Below, in pieces: positions 17,674 through 26,713 of a stretch of DNA of 64,000 nt. The notes under the pieces are model-generated. The model did not search any database and was not told the origin of the DNA. It saw nothing but the letters and a program-made list of their open reading frames with translations. Position 1 is the stretch's first letter; each line of letters opens with the position of its first letter. A program made the translations under genes and the position numbers. Origin of the DNA: Sphingobacterium sp. (GTDB taxonomy: Bacteria; Bacteroidota; Bacteroidia; Sphingobacteriales; Sphingobacteriaceae); NCBI GenBank assembly GCA_031286695.1, contig JAITTY010000006.1, positions 1,240,001-1,304,000 of the forward strand. Direction: 5' to 3'.

Positions 17674-18411
17674 ATGATGAATTTAAAAATAGATCATAAA
17701 AGCCCTGTTCCGCTGCATATACAAGCAGAGAATTTGTTACGCGATTTAATTAAGCAGCCTGAATATATAGAGGGTAAGTTATTACCCAACGAAATTGAAT
17801 TAGCAAAAAGATTGGCAATTTCCCGTTCTACTTTGCGTTTGGCTATCAATAAACTTGTATATGAGGAGCTGCTCATTAGAAAGAAGGGGATAGGAACGAA
17901 AGTGGCTAGTTCTAAATTCAGTTCAAAATCCAAAAATTGGTTGAGTTTCTCACAAGAGATGAAAAATCGTGGGATTGAGGTGAAGAATTTTGAACTTCAC
18001 GTCAGCTGGGTTGTTCCGGACAAAGCTGTTTCGAAGTTTTTTAATGTAGATGAGGATCAGAAGCTATTAAAACTAGAACGTTTGAGAGGAAAGAAAGATG
18101 ATCCATTTGTTTATTTTATCTCTTACTTCCATCCGCGTATAGGTTTAAACGGCGATGAAGATTTTAAGAGACCTTTATATGAGATCTTAGAAGCAGATTA
18201 TCACGTCGTTGCAGATCTTTCTCAGGAAGAGCTGGATGCAATGGCTGCAAATAAATTTATAGCTGATAAATTGGAGATTAATATCGGTGATCCTATTCTG
18301 TCCCGCAAGCGCTTTGTATTTGACCAATCTGGAAAGCCAATTGAATATAATTTAGGGTTCTACCGCGCGGAAAGTTTTACCTATACCGTTGAAAGCAGAA
18401 GAGATTATTAA
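17674..18411 (+). CDS. GntR family regulator with UTRA domain
   Basis: A 245-residue HutC-type GntR regulator. Residues 10-78 form the winged helix-turn-helix (KLLPNEIELAKRLAISRSTLRLAINKL with IRKKGIGTKVA as the wing). Residues 95-235 form the UTRA ligand-binding domain (RKRFVFDQSGKPIEYNLGFYRAE). Such proteins usually repress sugar genes until a sugar phosphate binds. It is divergent from the porter operon, and the shared region holds a palindrome that also occurs in front of two further genes of this locus. It is therefore the likely local repressor (inference). Two ATG codons are adjacent at the start. Confidence 0.9.
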   Translation: MMNLKIDHKSPVPLHIQAENLLRDLIKQPEYIEGKLLPNEIELAKRLAISRSTLRLAINKLVYEELLIRKKGIGTKVASSKFSSKSKNWLSFSQEMKNRGIEVKNFELHVSWVVPDKAVSKFFNVDEDQKLLKLERLRGKKDDPFVYFISYFHPRIGLNGDEDFKRPLYEILEADYHVVADLSQEELDAMAANKFIADKLEINIGDPILSRKRFVFDQSGKPIEYNLGFYRAESFTYTVESRRDY

Positions 18412-18415
18412 GTAA

Positions 18416-18455
18416 TTCACTCATCCTTTTTAAATTGATCAATTGGATGAGTGAA
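18416..18455. terminator. Hairpin between convergent genes
   Basis: TTCACTCATCC (18416-18426) pairs perfectly with GGATGAGTGAA (18445-18455). The T tract is weak, so termination strength is uncertain. Confidence 0.5.
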
Positions 18456-18475
18456 CAGCTAATTTATTTATTCTT

Positions 18476-19807
18476 TTAATGATTCTTTTCTACGGTAGTT
18501 TCAGCCCAGCTTTCAAGGAGAGCTATTGCTTTACTCAGCACTCCTGCTGAACCTTTGAATTTCCCTGATCCACTAGGGACGTTATTTTGACCATACCATT
18601 CGTAAAATCCTTTGTTTTTCACAACCCGATCGATCATCGGTTGAAGTTCTGCATAGGCTTCTTGATAAAAGCCGTTTAAAACGAGTTGTTGGATCATTCG
18701 TCCGCCAAACCAGGTCCAATCACCACCATTTTGGTATTGGTAAGGCTGAGCCATTCCGCCGATGAAAAATCCAACCGGATAGGTCGGGTATAAGGTCAAT
18801 CCAATACTCGGCATGCCAGATAACCGCACGTTTTCCAGCATTTGCGTATTGACTGTTTTTATTTCTGAAGCGGAAAGTAACCCGGCTTCTATAGCGATGG
18901 CGGTGCCCCCATGATAATGAATCGTATTTTCATCAAATCCTTTTGGGATAGGAGATGTCTTAGGGTAGACATGAGGGATGAATTTTTGTTTTTTCTTATC
19001 CCATAAATGAAGTCTACTGTTTGTTTCGAGACTCGTTTTTAATCCCTTCCATGCTGTCACCTTCGGAGAGTTGGGCTGAATATCAATCAATGTCTGCAAT
19101 GCAATAATAAGCATCGCATTATCATAAATATCGATCGCCTCATTGGAGAGCTCATTCCAGTCACAACCAAAGCTATCGTTGGGTTGTACGTCTCCCCAAT
19201 CTGCTGTCATCGCACCCCAAAGCAATTGATACTTTTGGTTGAACCGTTCTCTTTTCAAATAATCCAACATAAGTTGGATACGATCTTTGACAGAAATTCC
19301 ACCGATAGACTCCTCCAGGATACTGTAGTCCTTTGTTTTCCGGATATATTTACCAAGCAGTTGGATGAGTGACGTTTCCTGGTCTGTTTCTACTGTATTT
19401 TTAAATCCAACATGGCCGGGCGCATTTTCTGAATAATAAGGTGTATCATCGTGCCAGGTAAAATCCTTCTTGAGGACATAGCCGTCTACCATTTCACCAT
19501 TGGGCTGTTGCATCTGAAAGAATACTAAAATCGCCCCTCTAATGTCTGCTTGGGACCGCTCTTCCAAGGCGGTTTCAATAAATGTATTGAGATCCCTGGC
19601 CCAAATTTGTGAGTAGCCACTTCCGGCATTGAAACCTTCTTTGATGACATCTCGGGCAAGGCTGTCCACATATTTTAGGTTTTGATCCGCTAGAATGCTT
19701 TTTGCTAACTTAAGTTGAGCTATACGGTCAGGTTTTGTTTGTTGTGCTGATAGTTGGGTTCCGAGTAACAGAAGTATTAGACTAAAAAATGGGGTGTTTT
19801 TTTTCAT
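18476..19807 (-). CDS. Six-hairpin glycosidase-like secreted protein, second paralogue
   Basis: This 443-residue protein has a signal peptide (MKKNTPFFSLILLLLGTQLSAQ) rather than the lipobox of its paralogue at 13109-14407. It shares the motifs GYSQIWARDLNTF, NTVETDQETSLI, ADWGDVQP, IYDNAM, YHGGTAIAIEA, YQNGGDWTWFGGRMIQQL and NKGFYEWY. It is thus predicted to be an (alpha/alpha)6-barrel hydrolase acting in the periplasm. A longer frame begins at a TTG at 19840; the ATG at 19807 is preferred because it begins the signal peptide. An operator-like site and -7 box lie 156-176 bases upstream. Confidence 0.7.
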   Translation of the reverse strand: MKKNTPFFSLILLLLGTQLSAQQTKPDRIAQLKLAKSILADQNLKYVDSLARDVIKEGFNAGSGYSQIWARDLNTFIETALEERSQADIRGAILVFFQMQQPNGEMVDGYVLKKDFTWHDDTPYYSENAPGHVGFKNTVETDQETSLIQLLGKYIRKTKDYSILEESIGGISVKDRIQLMLDYLKRERFNQKYQLLWGAMTADWGDVQPNDSFGCDWNELSNEAIDIYDNAMLIIALQTLIDIQPNSPKVTAWKGLKTSLETNSRLHLWDKKKQKFIPHVYPKTSPIPKGFDENTIHYHGGTAIAIEAGLLSASEIKTVNTQMLENVRLSGMPSIGLTLYPTYPVGFFIGGMAQPYQYQNGGDWTWFGGRMIQQLVLNGFYQEAYAELQPMIDRVVKNKGFYEWYGQNNVPSGSGKFKGSAGVLSKAIALLESWAETTVEKNH

Positions 19808-19962
19808 TATGGTTTTATTGTAATTAATTAGGCTTGACAAGTGTATCTGTCAATAATTTGTATCTATTTCAGAGTTAATTTTCATCTACTTCAGGGTTTT
19901 GATCGAAGATCATCCGTCTGATGTGTATTTTTTTTGAATTTATTTACTGGTTATATTTTATT

Positions 19963-19983
19963 ATGTATGTACAATCAAAGTTA
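19963..19983 (-). promoter_or_regulatory. Promoter with operator-like site for the second glycosidase
   Basis: On the minus strand TAACTTTG (19976-19983) is an exact TAnnTTTG box. Immediately downstream lies ATGTATGTACAA (19963-19974), 10 of 12 matches to the palindrome in the porter promoter. The arrangement copies that promoter. Confidence 0.6.
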
Positions 19984-20105
19984 TGGAAAAATGTCAGTAT
20001 TTAAGCTTTGATAACGCTTTATTTGATTAGTATTTAAAATTTTACAAATTTAGGTGTTGTGAGTCGGCCTTTTTTGTAGTTAAATTGAGTAAGAAAATGG
20101 AGGTC

Positions 20106-20139
20106 ATGTTTATACATACTCTATTTTTTTGTAAGTTTG
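20106..20139 (+). promoter_or_regulatory. Promoter with operator-like site for the GH92 gene
   Basis: TAAGTTTG (20132-20139) is an exact -7 box. ATGTTTATACAT (20106-20117), 11 of 12 matches to the porter palindrome, covers the expected -33 position (TTTA at 20109-20112). Confidence 0.62.
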
Positions 20140-20161
20140 CTGTAGAACCTAATTGAGAACA

Positions 20162-22492
20162 ATGGTAAAGCGTATCATTTATTATTTTTGTAGTTTATTT
20201 GTTAGTACGGCGGCTGTTTTTGCACAGCAGAAAACAGATTTGACCGTTTTTGTAAAACCTAATATTGGATCCGTTCATAGCCGGTATTTCTTTTATACAC
20301 CAGCAGCAGTACCTTTTGGAATGGCTAAGCTCGCTCCGAGCACAAATGGAAGCTATGGGAACAAGTCAGGCTGGGAAGCTGTGGGTTATGATGATAGGCA
20401 TGGGTCAATAGAAGGATTTGCTAATTTTCACGAATTCCAAGTAGGCGGAGTGGTATTTGCACCGTCCGTTGGGAAATTGAAGACAACTCCTGGTCAACTT
20501 GATCGTCCACAAAGCGGCTATCGTTCTGCTTTCGATAAGAAAGATGAGTTTGCTACTTCTGGCTATTACCGCGTCAAGCTAAAAGATTATAATATACTTG
20601 CGGAGCTCACTGCAACCAAACGCGTGGGTTTTCATCGGTATACTTTTCCAAAAACGGAAGAAGCCAACCTTATTTTCGATATTGGCCATATGATAGGAGA
20701 AAGTGGCCCAGTCGTTGATGCTGAAGTGAATTATGACAAACAGCACGTCTGGGGATATGTGGTTACCAATCCTGTATACGTACAAAAATATCAGCAGGGG
20801 GCTACGGTCAAAATGTTTTTCTTCGCGGAGATAAACAAACAGCCTAAATCTTTTGGAACATTTAGAGATACTATAACTTTTGATCAGCATACGAGCATAA
20901 AAGGAAAAGGAGCTGGAATATATCTGAAATTTGGTACTGAAGCAGGCGAATCAATAGAAATCAAGACCGGTTTGTCTTATACATCTGTGGAAAATGCGCA
21001 ACTGAATTTGCTTAAAGAAGCAAAGGATATATCGTTTGATACTGCAAAGAAAAATGCCTTGCAAACATGGAATAGCGAGCTGGGAAGAATTTTGGTAGAA
21101 GGGGGCAAAGCGGACGACCGCATAAAATTTTATACTGGATTGTATCATGCTTTACTTGGCCGGGGGCTTGCAAGCGATGTAAATGGTGCATATCCCAAAA
21201 ATGATGGCTCGGTAGGGCAGATTGCCCTCAATAAACAAGGGCAACCTATTCATCATCATTATAATACCGATGCCATCTGGGGGGCATTTTGGAACTTGAC
21301 TCAGTTGTGGTCCATTGCTTATCCGGACTATTACAACGACTGGATTCAGAGTCAATTATTGGTCTATCGCGATGCAGGTTGGTTAGGAGACGGTATTGCC
21401 AACAGTAAATACGTTTCGGGTGTAGGAACTAATTTTACAGGTTTGGCAATTGCAGCGGCCTATAATGTGGGTATTCGTGGCTATGATGTGAATCTTGCTT
21501 ATGATGCGGTGCGCAAAAATGAACTGGAAGCGAAGGACCGTTTGCCTGGAGCGGGAAAGTTAGATGTGGGAGTTTTCGTCCGCAAAGGCTACTCACCGTA
21601 TATAAAAGATGATCATGGTAGTCCCGAATTAATGACCAATGGATCTCCTTTTGGCGCTTCGCATACCTTGGAATATGCTTTTTCCGCTGGAGCAGCAGCA
21701 CAATTTGCAAAATCATTGGGGCATCAAAAAGATTATGTTAAATTTCAGGAATTATCTAATGGATGGCGCAATCTGTACGACACCACGACAAAGTTTATGC
21801 GACCAAAGGATAGTACTGGACGATTCATCTCAAACTTTAACCCTTATGAACCATGGCGTGGATTTCAAGAAGGAAATGCTTGGCAGTATACGTTCTATGT
21901 TCCGCATGTCCCACAGGAATTGGTTAAACTGGTTGGAAAGGACCTGTTCAATCAGCGGTTGGATAGTATTTTTACGGTGTCGCAGAAGAATGTGTTTGGT
22001 GGTGGTATACAAATTGACGCTTTCGCAGGGATCGAAAGTCTTTATAATCACGGTAATCAACCGAACCTGCATATCTCTTGGCTGTTCTATTTTTCTGGTA
22101 GACCTGATCTAAGTCAGAAATGGGTACGGGCAATTTGCAATGAATTTTATGGTAACGATGCGATACATGGCTATGGCTACGGACAAGACGAAGACCAAGG
22201 ACAGCTGGGAGCATGGTATGTCTTGTCTAGTATAGGCCTATTCGATGTACGAAGTCTCACCACCGAGAAGCCCGCACTTCAGATTGGCGCGCCACTGTTC
22301 GATCGGGTAACGATACAATTACCGGAGAAATTAAGAAAAAATAAATTTATCATTCAGGTGCAGAAAGAGCAGGCCAATAGTTATATTGTTGATCAAGCTC
22401 GGTTGAATAATCGCCTGTGGAAAGGTTGGCAACTTCCTTTTGAACGTCTAGTGGAAGGTGGAATTTTAGATCTCAAGTTAAAAGGTAACTAA
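20162..22492 (+). CDS. GH92 family glycoside hydrolase (alpha-mannosidase-like)
   Basis: A 776-residue secreted protein (signal peptide up to AVFAQQ) of the GH92 type, calcium-dependent exo-alpha-mannosidases. The N-terminal beta domain (about 25-270) is followed by the (alpha/alpha)6 barrel. Family blocks present are EGNAWQYTFYVPH with Glu570 as likely acid, YFSGRPDLSQKWVR, and GYGQDEDQGQLGAWYVLSSIGLF (about 672-694) with the acidic base cluster. The usual NEPSHH block reads NQPNLH (632-637), and the GNDD motif reads GQDED, so it is a divergent member. A TTG nine bases upstream could extend the frame; ATG at 20162 fits the signal peptide. It likely trims alpha-mannosides to feed the adjacent porter and isomerase. 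Confidence 0.83.
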   Translation: MVKRIIYYFCSLFVSTAAVFAQQKTDLTVFVKPNIGSVHSRYFFYTPAAVPFGMAKLAPSTNGSYGNKSGWEAVGYDDRHGSIEGFANFHEFQVGGVVFAPSVGKLKTTPGQLDRPQSGYRSAFDKKDEFATSGYYRVKLKDYNILAELTATKRVGFHRYTFPKTEEANLIFDIGHMIGESGPVVDAEVNYDKQHVWGYVVTNPVYVQKYQQGATVKMFFFAEINKQPKSFGTFRDTITFDQHTSIKGKGAGIYLKFGTEAGESIEIKTGLSYTSVENAQLNLLKEAKDISFDTAKKNALQTWNSELGRILVEGGKADDRIKFYTGLYHALLGRGLASDVNGAYPKNDGSVGQIALNKQGQPIHHHYNTDAIWGAFWNLTQLWSIAYPDYYNDWIQSQLLVYRDAGWLGDGIANSKYVSGVGTNFTGLAIAAAYNVGIRGYDVNLAYDAVRKNELEAKDRLPGAGKLDVGVFVRKGYSPYIKDDHGSPELMTNGSPFGASHTLEYAFSAGAAAQFAKSLGHQKDYVKFQELSNGWRNLYDTTTKFMRPKDSTGRFISNFNPYEPWRGFQEGNAWQYTFYVPHVPQELVKLVGKDLFNQRLDSIFTVSQKNVFGGGIQIDAFAGIESLYNHGNQPNLHISWLFYFSGRPDLSQKWVRAICNEFYGNDAIHGYGYGQDEDQGQLGAWYVLSSIGLFDVRSLTTEKPALQIGAPLFDRVTIQLPEKLRKNKFIIQVQKEQANSYIVDQARLNNRLWKGWQLPFERLVEGGILDLKLKGN

Positions 22493-22503
22493 ATTTAAGA
22501 AAA

Positions 22504-22529
22504 AAAATAGCCCCATTCGGGGCTATTTT
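22504..22529. terminator. Bidirectional terminator
   Basis: AAAATAGCCCC and GGGGCTATTTT form an 11-bp stem with a four-base loop, between the convergent GH92 and hom genes. Confidence 0.85.
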
Positions 22530-22554
22530 CAAGGTAGGTTGGTTTGTTGATTGC

Positions 22555-23736
22555 CTACGCGATTTCAGCAATAAAATTGCCCTCTTGATCCAAATCAGCT
22601 TTGTGAGCTGCGATTTGTTGAAGATTAATATGTCCTATGACATATTTGAAATCTGGTGCGTAATATCGTTCTGTGATTTCACTGAAATTTAACTTTTCAA
22701 TCAGTGTATCATCTGTGTATCTCAAATAAACCTTAATTAAATAATCTTGGCTATAATTTAATGTGCTGGATTCTAAATGTTTTTTATATTCATAACGGTA
22801 TCCATAGCGCAGGGCAGCGATATCCGATAGTACAGCAGAGCCTGTCGGGTGGCCACCGGCTCCTTTACCATAGAAAAATTGTTCGTCTGCAAAGGCCGCT
22901 TTTACCAATACACCATTGTTCTCATTTTCTACATTATAGAGCATGCTGTCTTTACCCACTAGACGTGGTAATACGTAAAGTACAACTTTGTTGCCGTCGA
23001 TCTCTTTTGCTGTTGGTATCAATTTGATCTTGAGGTTCTTTTCTTTAGCAAAACGAATATCCTGCTGTCCCAATTTGTCAATACCAATATTAAAGACGTC
23101 ATCTGGTTTAACATAGATTCCATACGCATGGGAAGCAACAATACATACCTTAAATTTGGGGTCAAATCCACCCACATCCAAGGTTGGGTCTGTTTCTGCA
23201 AAACCGAGTTCTTGCGCTTTTTTTAAAGCATCTGTATATTGCTGATTTTCGTTGAAAACTTTAGATAAAATATAGTTGGAAGATCCATTAAAAATACCGC
23301 TGACAGAATGAAGTAATTCATTGTCATAGTACTCTTCTAAATTCCGTATAATGGGGATACTTCCGCAAACGGCACCTTCATACAATAAACTGGTCCCGTA
23401 TTCATGTTGGATATCAACCAGCTCTTCCAAATGGCTGGCAATCATTTTTTTATTGGCAGATACCACATTTTTTCCCGATTTCAAGGCACGAACAGTTAGT
23501 TGGTATGCTGCTTCGGCATCATCAATTAGTTCGACAACAGTATTAATTTCTGGGTCACCTAAAATTGTTTCGGCATCGGTAGAAAATAAATCTGCAGGTA
23601 GCGAGCGCTTTTTATCTCCGTTTTTAATAACAAATTTCTTGATCTCCAGATTAAGATTTTTGGTTTTGATGATATCGTAAAGACCTTGGCCTACTACACC
23701 AAACCCAAACATCCCTATTGTTAATTTATTACTCAT
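22555..23736 (-). CDS. hom: Homoserine dehydrogenase
   Basis: A 393-residue monofunctional enzyme reducing aspartate semialdehyde to homoserine with NAD(P)H. The Rossmann start GMFGFGVVGQGLYDII (about 8-23) is followed by VVSANKKMIA, YEGAVCGSIPIIRNLEE and GIFNGSSNYILSK, in which the family substrate and catalytic residues lie. GFAETDPTLDVGGFD is the conserved homoserine-site motif, and GKGAGGHPTGSAVLSD is the C-terminal family block. It is third in the metY-metX-hom operon, 37 bases after metX, and thus under the SAM riboswitch. This placement dedicates it mainly to methionine synthesis. Confidence 0.92.
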   Translation of the reverse strand: MSNKLTIGMFGFGVVGQGLYDIIKTKNLNLEIKKFVIKNGDKKRSLPADLFSTDAETILGDPEINTVVELIDDAEAAYQLTVRALKSGKNVVSANKKMIASHLEELVDIQHEYGTSLLYEGAVCGSIPIIRNLEEYYDNELLHSVSGIFNGSSNYILSKVFNENQQYTDALKKAQELGFAETDPTLDVGGFDPKFKVCIVASHAYGIYVKPDDVFNIGIDKLGQQDIRFAKEKNLKIKLIPTAKEIDGNKVVLYVLPRLVGKDSMLYNVENENNGVLVKAAFADEQFFYGKGAGGHPTGSAVLSDIAALRYGYRYEYKKHLESSTLNYSQDYLIKVYLRYTDDTLIEKLNFSEITERYYAPDFKYVIGHINLQQIAAHKADLDQEGNFIAEIA

Positions 23737-23773
23737 ATCTCTTCTTAAATTCTCTTATATATTATTTATTCTC

Positions 23774-24817
23774 TTATACTAATTCGTTGATGTATTCTTT
23801 TTGTTCCCTCAGAAAACTACTAATGATTTTTGTGAGTTTTTTTGTTTCGATCAAAAAGCCATCGTGGCCATAGGTCGATTCAATCTCCTGATAGTGGGCA
23901 TTGGGAATATGTTGCGCAATGAATTGTTGCTCTTGTGGTGGAAACAGCAAATCTGTATTGACGCTCAGCACTAAAGTCGGACAGTCGATGCTCGCTAAAG
24001 CGGATTCGATAGATTGTCTTCCTCGACCTAAATTATGGCTGTCCATTGCTTTGGTTAGGAAGTAATAGCTGTACGCATTATAGCGTTTCACCAATTTTTC
24101 ACCCTGATAGTTTTGATAAGAGGATGCTTTATAATGATCGAGTTTTTCGTTATCATCCTCCTTTTGCGTGTTGGCGTACGTTGTATAGTTGCGGTAAGAT
24201 AATAGTGCCATAGCGCGTGCAACTTTTAATCCTTTAGCTCCGCCGTCAGGGTGATTGGCGTAAAAGGTTCGATCAGTTGTAATGGCAAGACGTTGACTTT
24301 CATTGAATGCAATACCCCATGGTGAATGGACGGCATTTGTTCCAACGACAATTAGATGGTTGATGGCTATACTATGCGATACGGCCCATTCCAATGCTTG
24401 TTGACCGCCTAAGGAGCCTCCGATAAGGATATCGATTTGTTTGATATCCAGGTGGTCTGCAAGAAATTGATGTGCGTTGATCAAATCCCTTACTGTAAAT
24501 TCAGGAAAAGATAGGTAGTAAGGCTGTCCAGTAGCTGGGTTTACAGATAGCGGATTACTGCTATTATATGCTGATCCTATGACATTGGCGCAGATAATAT
24601 AATAATCGTTTGAATCAAATAATTCACCTGTTCCAAAAAGACCGGACCACCAATCCAGTACATCCGCATTGGCCGTTAGCGCATGGCAAACCCAGATCAC
24701 ATTACTGCGATCTGCGTTGGGTTTGCCAAATGTTTCATAACTGATCTGTAAATCAGTAAGCTCTCTTCCATTTTCAAATACAAAAGGCTCCGGGTGCAGA
24801 TAAATATGCTTACTCAT
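23774..24817 (-). CDS. metX: Homoserine O-acetyltransferase
   Basis: A 347-residue alpha/beta hydrolase-fold enzyme that transfers acetyl from acetyl-CoA to homoserine. The nucleophile is Ser135 in GGSLGGQQALEW. The acid is the Asp in SVNTDLLFPP (about 291) and the base the His in YGHDGFLIE (about 323). CHALTANADVLDWW and ICANVIGSAYNSSNPLS are typical MetX blocks. The Bacteroidota enzyme is usually an acetyl- rather than succinyltransferase, which agrees with the O-acetylhomoserine sulfhydrylase next to it. It is 32 bases downstream of metY. Confidence 0.93.
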   Translation of the reverse strand: MSKHIYLHPEPFVFENGRELTDLQISYETFGKPNADRSNVIWVCHALTANADVLDWWSGLFGTGELFDSNDYYIICANVIGSAYNSSNPLSVNPATGQPYYLSFPEFTVRDLINAHQFLADHLDIKQIDILIGGSLGGQQALEWAVSHSIAINHLIVVGTNAVHSPWGIAFNESQRLAITTDRTFYANHPDGGAKGLKVARAMALLSYRNYTTYANTQKEDDNEKLDHYKASSYQNYQGEKLVKRYNAYSYYFLTKAMDSHNLGRGRQSIESALASIDCPTLVLSVNTDLLFPPQEQQFIAQHIPNAHYQEIESTYGHDGFLIETKKLTKIISSFLREQKEYINELV

Positions 24818-24849
24818 TTTACGTTTAAGTTTAAGCCGAAAAAATCTGA

Positions 24850-26166
<1,317 letters not shown>

Positions 26167-26270
26167 TCAGATTTTAAGGGTTCAAAAAGAAATTGCTAAG
26201 TAAAAAGAGAAGCATACACACCACCTTGAAGGGTCTGTTAAATCTTTATCCAAGAAAACGGAAATGATTT

Positions 26271-26309
26271 TTAACAAGCATGGAAGTGCATATGCATACG
26301 CATTCGCAT
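26271..26309 (-). CDS. Possible Met/His-rich leader peptide
   Basis: Between the SAM-I aptamer and metY a 12-codon frame encodes MRMRMHMHFHAC, then TAA. Four of twelve residues are Met and the last is Cys, end products of the operon it precedes. No clear ribosome site is seen, and the ATGCGNATG repeats could arise by chance. It is listed as a candidate only. Confidence 0.35.
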   Translation of the reverse strand: MRMRMHMHFHAC

Positions 26310-26417
26310 CGGTACAGTTGTACGATGGGTTACACTTTCGCTTATCGTGCGGTTCACTTGTGTTGAACCTGAATTTTTAATGGATTTCAGTAATGTAATA
26401 ATCATTGTCTTATGTCA

Positions 26418-26526
26418 TTTATATGCTCCAAAACGATATTGTTTTGGACAGGAATTGGCACCTTTTCAAACAAATTGAAGGTTGCCAGTGGGTCATTGAG
26501 CCAGTCTCTCGCCACTTCTTTATAAA
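26418..26526 (-). promoter_or_regulatory. SAM-I (S-box) riboswitch
   Basis: Read on the minus strand, the core contains GAGAGACTGGCTCAATGACC, then CTGGCAACC and AAGGTGCCAATTCCTG. These are the conserved S-box kink-turn, SAM-binding and P3 segments. The P1 stem is TTTATA (26521-26526) with TATAAA (26418-26423). It lies 258 bases upstream of metY. No T-rich terminator hairpin follows, so the control step is not clear. SAM binding should lower expression of metY-metX-hom. Confidence 0.92.
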
Positions 26527-26582
26527 TCAAGACCTACTGATTAAGGGAGGTGTTGATTAGAAATCTTCTTTCGAAGACGACA

Positions 26583-26613
26583 CAAATATAAACTCTTTTT
26601 TTATTAAAGCAAA
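26583..26613 (-). promoter_or_regulatory. Promoter of the metY-metX-hom operon
   Basis: On the minus strand TATATTTG (26583-26590) is an exact -7 box, with TTTG (26610-26613) 19 bases upstream as -33. It would start the transcript near 26576, about 50 bases before the aptamer. Confidence 0.75.
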
Positions 26614-26713
26614 AGAAATGCTATTTTTTAGTTAAAGGAATTTTGAACACTATGCTGATCAGCACAGCATATAACTCGTCTAAATTTGGTCTACGTAGGT
26701 TTGTTTGATCTTA

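Larger units (their letters stand above)
19808..20161. other. Divergent regulatory region of two glycosidase genes
   Basis: This 354-base gap holds two promoters pointing outward, each with an ATGTATATACAT-like site (19963-19974 and 20106-20117). No gene was seen in it. Confidence 0.6.

Noticed and set aside
21639..22112. 157-codon frame inside the GH92 gene
   Set aside because: It lies in another frame of a strongly supported gene and shows no protein-like features.
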